DNA from: Anoplopoma fimbria
Taxonomy: Eukaryota; Chordata; Actinopteri; Perciformes; Anoplopomatidae
Reading direction: 5' to 3'
Assembly (NCBI RefSeq): GCF_027596085.1
Contig: NC_072472.1
Location: forward strand, 6,510,745-6,574,744
Length of the DNA: 64,000 nucleotides
Shown piece after piece: positions 12,277 through 22,529 of the stretch (position 1 is the first letter of the stretch; each line of letters starts with the position of its first letter). The notes beneath the pieces are model-generated. The model had not been told where the DNA came from, ran no database searches, and was given only the letters and a program-made list of their open reading frames with translations. The position numbers and the translations under genes are program-made.

Positions 12277-12317
<41 letters not shown>

Positions 12318-12320
12318 AGG
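11900..12320 (-). promoter_or_regulatory. Candidate fgfr4 noncoding exon 1 and promoter region
   Basis: Exon 2 needs an upstream 5'UTR exon. This is the first block upstream with several CpGs and donor-like sites on the minus strand: AATAA|gtgaga at 12109 and GCAC|gtaaag near 12005. It is flanked by GA and GGA microsatellites, which often sit near vertebrate promoters. No TATA box or unambiguous donor fixes it. Confidence 0.25.
12124..12312 (+). repeat. (GA)n, (GGA)n and (GA)n purine microsatellites
   Basis: A GA run at 12124-12154, a GAG run at about 12248-12278 and a GA run at about 12281-12312 lie on one strand. This gives strong purine/pyrimidine asymmetry beside the presumed fgfr4 5' end. 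Confidence 0.9.
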
Positions 12321-13365
12321 GGTGCTCTTCTGTTACCCCCCACACTAAAAACAGCCCCCATCCCTCCCTAAGAGCTTGCAAATAGAAAAGACCAAAGACC
12401 CTCATCTGCCTCCCCCCCTCCTCTCCACAGGGCCACAATCAAAAAGTTACACAACTTTTAAATATTTTGTGAGCAAACTGCATCTTTTTTTTTTTTATTA
12501 TTTGATATAGTGTCCTACAGTGACAAACAAGACCGCATAAATCACTTTTTTTTTTGCCTCATAATTTATTGCGGGCTAATTGTCCTTTATGCAAACAGAG
12601 CATTAAGGCCTGGCATTGAGTTGCTTTAGTGAGTGAATGCTGTGAATGCCTCCATGTTTTTAATTGCATCAGTAAAAGAAGAGGAGTGCGTAATCCCATT
12701 ATAGCTGCAGCTCAGCCCCTTTTTTTTTTTTTATCAGCTTTATGTTTAAGGAAGATCCGCCTGTTAATGTGCTTGTTTTGTTTTGTTTTATTCAATTCAT
12801 TAAGACTGAAGAGGCGAAAAGATTTGACCATGGAAAATTGAGAGCGATGTGTTTTATTTGTGTGACAGAGAAGTCCAACAGCCTGAGATCAACAGACTGG
12901 GTAAATACAAAGACAACACCCGATTATGACAATAAAGTCATAAAAAATAGGAACATAACATTCACTGACTCATTAATTTCTCATTATCTTCCTTAGTCTG
13001 TTGGCATTTCATCAAAAACGTTAAAAGCAATGAACATGAACAGTTATATTGAACATATTGTATAGCGTTTAAACAAATATTTTTTAATGTATTTCTTCTA
13101 TTTTATATCAATGTCCTTGACTTTAAGTACTTTTTTATTTCCTCTTGTATAATGTAATATATTGTAATGTCAGGATCCGGAGAAAGTCAGATACATTTTG
13201 GACCTTTGCTTTCATGTTTCCATTTAAGCGTGTCCCTTTTTAAATCCTGGCATTTGTAGGATTTGCTGTATGCATTTATCATCATTACATATTCAGTCAG
13301 AACTGTTAGTTCCAATTAAAGGAAATCATAATGCTGAAGCATAAAAACTTTTTTTTAAGACATTG
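12321..13365. other. No gene seen
   Basis: AT-rich intergenic sequence with poly(T) runs near 12485, 12547 and 12720. No open frame has coding character. Confidence 0.5.
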
Positions 13366-13660
13366 TGATTCTGACAGTTTAAAGAAGCCCCCATGCACAA
13401 CACCAGATCCAAGGACATTCACAGTCCTGCACGGAGCCCAAACCTAAACCACATCCGACTCCTTCGGGATGAACTGATCAAACTTTGTGGCTGAAAAGGA
13501 ACGAATCTCTGCAGAGAGCTTCCAAAATCTGTTTGAGATTCTTAAACCAGAAGAGTGGAAGCTGTTTAAGCAGCAGATTAATGCCTCATGGTTTTGGAAT
13601 TACATGTGCATCTATGGTGGGTGTTCATATGTTGTCGGCCATGTAGCTTATCAATGATGT
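13366..13660 (+). pseudogene. Tc1/mariner-like transposon remnant (3' end of transposase and terminal repeat)
   Basis: The block around 13425-13480 reads as a decayed PxxSPNLNxIRxLRDEL, matching the DLNPIEHLWDEL signature of Tc1 transposases, with shifts and stops. It is followed by AGAAGAGTGGAAGCTGTT, ATTAATGCC and a terminal TTGTCGGCCATGTAG, the usual 3' end of this fish family (TTTTGGCCATGTAG). The 5' part of the element is missing. It cannot encode an active transposase. Confidence 0.72.
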
Positions 13661-14304
13661 TACAGAAAAGATTTGCAACGAGCAGATGTCTCTTTTCATC
13701 TATAAATCCACCAAAACGAAATGAAGAAATGTTGATGTCAGGCAAATTACATAATATATTGATTTGAAGCTATTTGGTGTTGCCAGGTAGCTAACTTGTG
13801 TCCAGAGTGGTGGTTCATTTGTTTAAGCCTTTGAAAAAATCTTTCAGGATTATTGTTTTTGCTCCTGCAGGATAGTGTTTTATTATGGAGAGAGACAGGA
13901 AGTGCTGTTGAGAGCGAGGGCAATCACTAGTTACAAAGGTCCTGGCCCGGATTCAAACATGGTTACGTGATACCTGCTTTAGCCTAACCAGCCACCGGGA
14001 CACTGCATCATCATGAAGAGAAGTTGCATGCTCTGTTGACTTTTATCTGTTGGGTCAGACTCCTCCAGCGACCGCAGCGTGAGTGTGTTTACATGAAATT
14101 TATGTGTTGAAATAAATTCCAGATTTGACCTTTGACACTTTGCGGTGCTACTGCAGGTCAGACGGAGCTCTACGGCGAGAGTCAAAGTACACAAATAAAG
14201 GACGCAGAGTGGAAGTCATAAAGTAGATAAGAGCTGTGCTAATGCCAGCCGGCGCTACGTGGTGGACTGATGGGCCAGCCGCTATATATGTGGGTCATAC
14301 CTCA

Positions 14305-14307
<3 letters not shown>
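13661..14307. other. No gene seen
   Basis: Unassigned intergenic sequence; nothing recognised. Confidence 0.4.

Positions 14308-14372
<65 letters not shown>
14308..14372 (+). repeat. (TG)n microsatellite
   Basis: About 32 TG units at the edge of the dispersed repeat at 14380-14815. Confidence 0.96.
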
Positions 14373-14379
<7 letters not shown>

Positions 14380-14380
<1 letters not shown>

Positions 14381-14507
14381 ACTTGTACATCTATCTTTGT
14401 GAGGACCTGTTATTTAGACCTTCAGAGTGAGGACAGTTTGGCCGTCCTTACCTTTTCACAGGCCTTTCTGAGGGTTCAGACCTGGTTCAGGTTAAAACTA
14501 GGTTTGG

Positions 14508-14606
<99 letters not shown>

Positions 14607-14815
14607 ACCCATCTTGTGGGGACTGAGTCACATTGTGGGGACTCACCTTTTTTAGGGGACTAAGTGGGGACAATTGCACATCCCCATAACATACATCATT
14701 AGCTTTGGTCTACGTTTAGGTTAAGGTTAGGGTTTGGCTTGTAACAGTTATGGTTACGGTAAGTATCAAAGAAATGCATTTAAATCAATGTAAAGTCATG
14801 AAACCAAGACTCTGT
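14380..14815 (+). repeat. (TG)n-associated GTGGGGAC dispersed repeat, copy 1
   Basis: The left part (TTGTGAGGACC, GAGTGAGGACAGTTTGGCC, GGGTTCAGAC) matches the plus-strand element at 30148-30850. The right part, after a second TG array, matches the same element in reverse orientation (GTGGGGACT, TCCCCATAAC, TTAGGTTAAGG). So copy 1 looks like two halves meeting at microsatellites. The class is unknown to me. Confidence 0.65.
14509..14603 (+). repeat. (TG)n microsatellite
   Basis: About 47 TG units inside the dispersed repeat. Confidence 0.96.
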
Positions 14816-15655
14816 GTGTGTTTTTGGCCTGGTAAATTTATTAACATACCTGTGTTTTGGGGAGGGACAGCAGTGTTAATGTTATTGCATCTTGTTGTTG
14901 TGCTAATGAGACACAGGTGGGATTGCAGTCACCTCAATTGCTTTACACACACACACACAGACACAGACACACTCACATACTCAAAACCTATTGAAACACC
15001 AAAAATAAAGCATTTAAAGGTTTAGGAGTTTGAAAGAGGGAGATTAAAAGAAGTAACCACCGTAACATTTTCACTGTTAACTAACCCTGCTCCTGGTGGC
15101 AGCCGGCACAGCACTGACATTGAACGTGAAGCACCGGAGAAGAAAAACAGAAAGGCCAGTGCAACGGCAAGACTTATCACAACGGGAAAGGACTCTATTG
15201 CCTACATTGAGCTGGTTATTCTGTATTAAAAAAAACCTGCATCTACGCAGTAATTTTGGTGGGAAAAGGGTATAGGCTTCCACCAAAAATGCTCATCAAA
15301 TATGTACAAAGAGAAAAACAAACATGCAAGTAATAATGTTTAGTGCGCGAGAGCATCCAGAAAAAAACAAGAAAATTCCTGTGTATCAGAAATGGGAGCA
15401 TTCAAGGTGTTGCAGAGATGCAGAAATCACAGTTGCTGTTTAGCTCAGCTTCCAAGAAAATCACTTCGCTTTTAGCTTCAGGCTTTGCACACAGATACAG
15501 TATGAGTGATAGCAAATGGAGGTTTTGAACTTATCTCATTAGCTCTCTTTTAGCCTTCTTTACGAAACTATATCTGTCACTTTTCATGTGAACAACCGAG
15601 TGCAACATTCCGAATGCTTTCCATGAGACTGTTCTGAAAATGTGCTGTGCTTATT
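14816..15655. other. No gene seen
   Basis: Intergenic sequence with a short CA run near 14945-14975. Nothing recognised. Confidence 0.4.
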
Positions 15656-16140
15656 GTTTATTAACTGTATCCCAATTAGCGGACGTCTTGGCGACAGCTA
15701 ATCTTCCTGGGGTCCACAGAAAAGACAAAACATAACACATACAATAAATATACAAACTCCAATTAAAAGAGTACAGTCAGAATAGTTAAATTAGTACAGT
15801 CAGGTACAAAGTATAGTCAGAAAATAGGATATATAGTATCAGTACAGACAATATACGTTATAATTTGGTCATTGCATTCATAACTTCTCCACAGAAAGAT
15901 CAGTCGTCTACAAAGGCAATGAAGTCCTAGTCATATGGCCAGTGGCCTTAGGTGAACCTTTAATTATTATATTTTTTTAACAGTTTGTTACCTGTAAATG
16001 TTATAAGAGGAGGTAGTAAGTTCCAAGCCATTATTGAGCTAGCTAGCTGCGTTGTCCGGAGTTTTAAAACTCCCTATGACTGCTGGCTTTTTGTCTTCCA
16101 ATTTGGCCATACAGAAGAACTAAAAGCATGAATTCCTGAA
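15656..16140 (-). mobile_element. LINE 3'-end fragment
   Basis: On the minus strand, 15730-15655 reads GGACCCCAGGAAGATTAGCT, a tail common to fish LINE copies, ending AATTGGGAT and AATAAAC. The block at 16005-16050 (GGAACTTACTACCTCC on the minus strand) fits the preceding untranslated region. The copy is 5'-truncated and noncoding. Confidence 0.55.
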
Positions 16141-18175
16141 AACATCTCAATATGTTTAAATATTTCTTTAAGATTTGCACTCCTGCATGATGCAGTACAA
16201 CTTCATTCACCAACTGAAGCAACGGTATAATTAAGGCAAAGATGGTTAATTACAACAAATACATGTCGCAGATCACTTGTTATATAAAATACTACTACTA
16301 CAAAATCAGACACCCCAACTTGAGATCCCCCTGGACCAGACCCTCCATCCCTCCCTCATCTTTATCTGATGACATCAGTGATATGGTCGGTCCCTCCCAG
16401 TGCCTCGAGGTCCAGATAGCATTGATAGCCTGCTGCATACTGATGTGAATGCTAATGGAGAATACCAGGGCTGGTTGGTGCCTGACAGCTGATAACAGAT
16501 TGGGGAGGAGGAGGGGGTGATGTTGGGGTTGAATGATAATCATTGGGGTGAGGTAAGGTTAGGAGGGTATGTGAGTGGAGGGAAAGTGAGGTGGAATAAA
16601 GGTCAGGAGGAATGTGCGAGGTGTGGCCGGTCGCTCATTAGTCCACTTCACAGCAGGGGCACATTATGGAAAACATCAGCTCCCATTTACATTTAAATTT
16701 CAGACTGTTTAGCGAATGCTCCTCTCCAAGATGTCAACAATAGAGCATCTTAGTTTAAAGTTACATGTGTTTGTACTGTTTTTACCAGAAATCACTTAAG
16801 GGAAAATTATCGAGCTTAGAATTTGAGGCGTGTTTGAGCCTCTGGCCAATTCCCCACCTCTCCATTATCTGGCCAATCACTGCAGAGCATGTGCATGGGT
16901 GTGTGGTCGATTCTGTTGTGTTAAATGAAAAGGAATTAGAGCAAATTTATTTCAAACACCCAGTTAATTGTCTGAGCTTTCAGTCAAGCTGATTTCCATC
17001 AGAGCATCAGGTCTGTTTAAACCAAAAGCCCAGACATTAAACTGGGTGTTTTCAATGGAGATAAAGGTGCAAATGCATTGTTATCTTTTTCATTCACACA
17101 ATTATTTCGTCTCCAGCAGCCTCTTGACTTCTTCGAGTGTGGTGGCTTTGGAAATTGCAAATCAGAGCAAACATTAATGAGCATTTCACAGCTTTACAGA
17201 TTATCATTTCTCTTAGTAAGGCGTCGATCCACCAGGATCCACCAGGAGTTTCCACAACAAAAATACATAGAAACATGTGCAGGTAAACATCACAGTGAAG
17301 GAAAAAGGTCAACTATAAAGCTGGAATCATACAGGATTCGTGGCATCTTGTGGCTTTAGTTCGGTAACATTGTCTGCTAGTCTCGAACCTTAAAGGCCAT
17401 TGACTCCCACGCTGGACGGGTTGCTGAAGCTCCCATTGTTGTGTGTTTGTGTTAATCATTACCTGCGATGTTCGCAACACAATGGGACAAGCTGAGAGTA
17501 CGGGCTTTGTGATGCAGGGGGAGCGCTGCTGCCAAAACACTGAGCTGAAAGAGGGACAGAGCCGAGAGGGATGGGGGGGGGCAGAAAGGAACAGAGAGGG
17601 CAGAGGGAGGAAGGGTCCCAAAGTAGGAGACCAGCTGACAGGTGGTCCTGTCAGTACAAACGCATGCTGTGAAGCCAAACTTTGTTCAAACCCAAATAAC
17701 TTTACTTAGCAGAGAGTCCAAACTTTCTAAAGATACCAAATATTTCAGCATGACGTTTGTGGAAATTTGTGCAAAAAGACATTTAGCTTTTACTTAATTT
17801 AGTCTCCATCTGATGAAGCGATGCACCCATGAACAACACAGAGTCTTAAGGTTGGATTTAAAACATCATAAAGCTTTAATGAAGAGCTGGAACAGGGTTC
17901 AATACATATGTAACTGTCAGAATAAGATGATTTTAACAAATTTAAAGCTACTTAAAGGGAAACAAAGGGGATTAAAACCATCACAGGTCTCAATAAATTC
18001 TCAGATGTTAATGCACATGCTCTTCAGTACTTTGAATCATGTTTTAAATAGATTTATATTCGATTATCTGTTTGGTTTTGTGCAGAAAATGCTGCCGGAA
18101 ATCCAGTGTTTTCCCAGACTTAACACCTACAAAACAAACAATTTCATTTAGAAAAACAAACGTTATATCTCACAC
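16141..18175. other. No gene seen
   Basis: Unassigned sequence. ATCCACCAGG is repeated in tandem at about 17228. Open frames at 16242-16448, 17313-17678 and 17813-18151 have no domain or splice support. Confidence 0.4.
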
Positions 18176-18235
18176 CAGATAAGATAAAACTTGATTGATT
18201 CCTCAGGAGGGAAATCTCAGCCCAGAGAGAAACAT
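18176..18235 (-). mobile_element. Retroelement 3' tail fragment
   Basis: On the minus strand this reads GAGATTTCCCTCCTGAGGAA, then a TCAAGTTTTATCTTATC end. It is related to the tails at 2816-2853, 22475-22528 and 39256-39300. Confidence 0.5.
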
Positions 18236-18555
18236 AATAGAAAAAGTAGATACTGATAAATACATCAAAGTTAGCAGAATGTATACAGAATGTTACACTA
18301 CAGCAGCGTGCGTAGTGTAACGGAATTGCAAAACCAATAGGTACGTTTTCTGATAAAAAGTTGACACAGTGTATTTGGAAAACATATTTACACGCAGATG
18401 AGTATATTTGCATAATGAATGTAATTAAGAACAACCTCAAAATTGTAAAAAAAAACATAAATATTGGCCTCAAACTGTCCTGTAGACTTCCTGTATTAGC
18501 ACTAAATGTTGGCATTGGATGTAAATCGATTCAATATGGATACAATTCCAATATA

Positions 18556-18990
18556 CTCTAGTAGAAAGTACTTTTTTACAGTATATTTTTCAGGTTCATG
18601 TACTTAACTTGAGTGGTTCCATGTTACACTACTTTATACTTCTACTCAACTACATTTATCTGACAGCTTTGCTGATTCAGATTATTAATACACAATAAAA
18701 ATCAACTAGTAAACTAGGACAAACTGTTATTAATTAAGCTATCCAGCAGTATATAACCTAAATAAAATTACAGCTTCAACATTAAAGTGACGAACACATT
18801 CATGCATCAATAATTATAATTCACTAATATTATATTATTTTGAAATGTGCCATTCTGCATTATGAGTACTTTTACTTTAAGTGCATTTGGCTGATAAGGT
18901 AAGATTAAGTAAGGATTTGAATGCAGGACTTTAACTTATAATAGAACATTTTCTCAGTGTGGTATTCATACTTATCCTGAAGTAAATGAT
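18556..18990 (+). mobile_element. MITE-like repeat (GTGGTGGAAAGTA family), copy 1
   Basis: Signature words AGTAGAAAGTACTTTTTTAC, TACTTCTACTCAACTACATT, GCCATTCTGCATTATGAGTA and GAATGCAGGACTTT identify a nonautonomous DNA-transposon-like family abundant in percomorph fish. Orientation is taken from better-preserved copies. Confidence 0.65.
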
Positions 18991-19990
18991 CAGCATACCT
19001 CTTCCACAGCTGACTGTATTGATATACATTTTTGTATATCAATACAATACACATACACACACATACACACACCCAGCTGTTTACATGAAGATGGATATCA
19101 ATGACAGCCACTGTTATTCCTCGCCTCTTCTCTCTTTCTTTTTTTGGTTCCCTAATCACATCCAGCAGGGGAGTCCCTGTTCCCCCCTCACACACACAGA
19201 AGGCTGAACCCTGCCTGAACCCTGCTGCTTTAATTAATCTCACTGACTTTGTTAATTATTTGTTTGGCTGGCTGACTGCCTGTGTGTGTGTGTGTGTGTG
19301 AACATGTCCCTCTTTGAAGTATTTGGGACGTATGCCACGGCTGAAACAACCCCGGCACTCATGATAACCTCGAGCAGAAGAGGAGGAGGATTCCCTCTTT
19401 TTCTTCTCGGTGACGTCGCTCGTTTGTTGTTTATTTATTTATCTGTGGCGAGAGAGAAATGTGAAGTGATGTTACAGGATGCTCCTTGTATCACCAACAT
19501 ATAATTAACAGGAAAAAAGAGGATGTTGTGCTTTTTGAGGACTCACGCATGCTTCTTGTTTGGGCATTAAGGATCTACTCTTCTAGTATTTTGTTGATTT
19601 TTCTTCAGAGATCGTCTATTTTTGCTGACACAAGCCAAGAACATCCAGTTTTCAGCCACACTAGTGCCAAGGCTCACAGGATTGCAGTAAATTCCCCCAT
19701 GAGATGAACATTTTTGGATTGCAGTAAAATATCTGAAGAACTACTTTTTGTTATAAAATTTGGTGCAGACTTTCGTGGTTCCCAGAGGATGAATCCCGCC
19801 GACTTTGGTGATCCTTTGACTTTCCTCTAGCGCCTTTATCAAGACAAAGCCTTAGTATTATTAGATTTTTAGTTTGGGATATAGCACAACCACCTTCATG
19901 ATCAACAGATCCTAATACAACGGTTAGTTTGATATCTTATGAAAAGTCACACCTCATGCATTCAGTCTTTTTAACATAAACTTCCATCTC
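18991..19990. other. No gene seen
   Basis: Short CA/TG runs near 19050 and 19285. Nothing coding recognised. Confidence 0.4.
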
Positions 19991-20215
19991 CTCAGGAAAC
20001 AACTCTGTTAGGTTTAGGCAACAAAACTACTTGGTTACATTTAGGAAAACATCGTGAAATACTAAATTAGGTTTTGACATCAAAATTACTCAGTTAAGTT
20101 TAGTAGGAAAATATTGTTGTTTGGCTTAAAATGTACGGAAGTGCCATTACTGAACTACAGAAGTTACTTGACAAATAGATCAACATTGACTTCTTGTTTC
20201 ACACGGGGAGCGATA
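19991..20215 (+). repeat. Dispersed repeat (AACAAAACTACTTGGTTA family), copy 1
   Basis: Contains AACAAAACTACTTGGTTAC, GGAAAACATCGTG and TTTGGCTTAAAATGTACGG. The same word order recurs at 22180-22440, 35070-35200 and 40690-40850, and inverted at 36525-36610. Class unknown. Confidence 0.6.
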
Positions 20216-20339
20216 AAAGCAGCCTCTTGGAGGGAAAGATTTCTGTTTGTCTGACCCATCCATCTCCCATCTCTCCCAAACTCTGTGCTTTTGAGCTTGT
20301 TACACTTCCTCGTTAATGATTACGTGCATAACACACACA

Positions 20340-20680
20340 ATTATTTTGAGGGATATCTAGGATATAGAACAAAAACTCCCGCACACTGTCTTCTTCACTT
20401 GCGTGTAAATGTATTTTAGTCACGACGTTTCGGTGCGTAGACCTTCATCAGGTTATTTTACATGGAAGTGAGGATGCATGCATTTAAATAGCATTTGGGG
20501 TTCGTAAATGGGTTGGTAGACCAATCCGATTGCCCCAATCACATGACATCAATAAGTCATCCACAAATTTGAACCATCGACAAATAAACAATCAATTTAC
20601 ATCATATGTGGCACTAAAAGCCTACAAACATGAAAACATACACATAATACATAATATATATGAGGTATGTCTTCAATCAA
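20340..20680 (-). mobile_element. Possible Penelope-like or LINE fragment with CCTGATGAAGG...CCGAAACGT motif
   Basis: The minus strand 20452-20421 carries CCTGATGAAGGTC, then ACCGAAACGTCG. This motif is typical of terminal regions of Penelope-like elements and some other retroelements, where it can be the core of a hammerhead ribozyme. No reverse transcriptase or GIY-YIG frame is visible nearby. Confidence 0.35.
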
Positions 20681-21540
20681 AAACCACATAAAGATAAATA
20701 TAGAAATTGTAGAAAGGCTATAATGCCAAGATCAATACTTTCCTATTTCTTTTGTAGGACAGGATTTTTAGGAGTTTGCATAGGTTATCTTCTAAAGTCT
20801 GTCCCTAGAAAAGAAAAAGAAAGGACGGGATATCTAGGAAAAACGCTTTTTATTTTTCGTAGGTATTGGTACGAATGCTGGATGAGACCACACTGAAAGG
20901 TTCCACTTGCTTAATGCTTTTCTGTGTTTTAATTTAAGGAAACAGAATAGAAAGAAGTGTAAGTTAAGTATGACTTTATGTAAGTAAAAGCATATTTTTA
21001 TGCAGTTTATTCAAACGTGGTGTCTGTTGTTAAAGATGGTTGGCTGGCAACAGAGGGATTGCTGCTGTCCAAACACACTTTGTGATATACCCAGGATGTT
21101 CATGCAGACACGTGTTTGGTTAACCTCAATGCAGCAGGGGCTTGAGCGAACGCAGACTCCCGGCTGCAGTATTCTGGAGGAAATCCGGATACCGTGTTTC
21201 ATATGGGGGGTATTATTCATGATTACAGTTCAATAAACAGAGAGAGAGGATGGAAACTGATCTTAGGTCTGACTCTCTTGTCTTCTCTCCACTTCTTTCC
21301 TGTCTTTTGTTCCTTTCTTCTTCTCTCCTCTTCTCATATGTCTTCTTCTTTTTTTGGAGATCTTTCTGATATCAGCTAAAAAAAGCTCTACAGTCACATG
21401 TTATTCATGTCTTTTGTTGAACTTGAGCGTCTCCTGAACTGTGTTTTGCTTCACAGTGAATCTTCACTTTACAAAACCCAGAACAAACTTAAAAAAGTTG
21501 TAAAATAAAGTTTTCCTCCATTGTTTTGATTCATTGTCAG

Positions 21541-21945
21541 CAGTACTGTACTCAAAAGAAATTTTGAGGTACTTCTACGTTACTTGAATATTTCCATTTT
21601 TTGCTACGTCAACTGTACAATTTCAGAAGGAAATAATTACTTTTTACTCCACTATATTTACTATTAGTTACTTTTTAAATAAAACAACACATGATATGAT
21701 GCAGTACTTCACTACTAATCTACGCAGTAGTACATTAAGAATCTAAAAATTGGCTTCACATTGATCAGCTAAAACCTTTAAAATACTCTTAAATGCTAGT
21801 AATTAAACAATTATATAATATTTTTTAAAAGTATAACAGTTTGAAAGGAGCCATTCTGCATAATGAGTACTTGTACTTTTGAAACTAAGTACATTTAGCT
21901 GATAATACTTTTGTTACTTACATTTTGTATTCAGGATTGGGGTAA
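21541..21945 (+). mobile_element. MITE-like repeat (GTGGTGGAAAGTA family), copy 2
   Basis: Contains TTTTGAGGTACTTCTACG, TTTTTACTCCACTATATTTA, GCCATTCTGCATAATGAGTA and AAGTACATTTAGCTGATAA in the family order. The 5' end is eroded. Confidence 0.65.
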
Positions 21946-22179
21946 AAAGCTCCATACAGACAAGACGAAATTCAAGACAGCAAAAAGACAAACACAGCAG
22001 CTGATCTAATCAGCATCAATGTTCACACCTGCAGTCAGTTAGTGGTGATACACAGGCGGCCAACTCCTCACCTTTCCTGTCATTTACATCAGGTCATAGA
22101 TTTTCACATCACACCTGCTGTAACATTTTCCCCAACCCGGTCTTCTATAAAATTACTTTCCCCTACAACTAAACTGCAT

Positions 22180-22440
22180 TCTCAATTACGTTGAAAGGGA
22201 AACGTTATTTCTCCAGGAATACGGACGCAGTTTTAAACACGTGGTTAACGTTGTGAATTGGAACAAAACAAAACAAAACAAAAATGTGACAAAACTAACT
22301 AGTTATGTTCAGTATAACATCATGGTTTAGCTTAAAATAAGTATGTTTCTTACAATATTTAAGAAACGGAAAGAAATTAAAATAAGTTCTGGGTGTTTGT
22401 CCCATCCATTGTCCTCCGTACATGGACTTCCGTGGACTAT
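22180..22440 (+). repeat. Dispersed repeat (AACAAAACTACTTGGTTA family), copy 2
   Basis: Contains GCAGTTTTAAACACGTGGTT, ACGTTGTGAATTG, an AACAAA run and GGTTTAGCTTAAAATAAGTA. It is closest to the copy at 40690-40850. Confidence 0.6.
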
Positions 22441-22474
22441 TACAAAAGCATGCTGATAATCGTATTGTATAATT

Positions 22475-22528
22475 GTAAATTTCCCCGCTGCGGGACTAAT
22501 AAAGGATTATCTTATCTTATCTTATCTA
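22475..22528 (+). mobile_element. Retroelement 3' tail ending in (TTATC)n
   Basis: Contains GCGGGACTAATAAAGGATTA, then TTATC units. It is nearly identical to the fgfr4 intron fragment at 2816-2853 on the other strand. Confidence 0.75.
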
Positions 22529-22529
22529 A

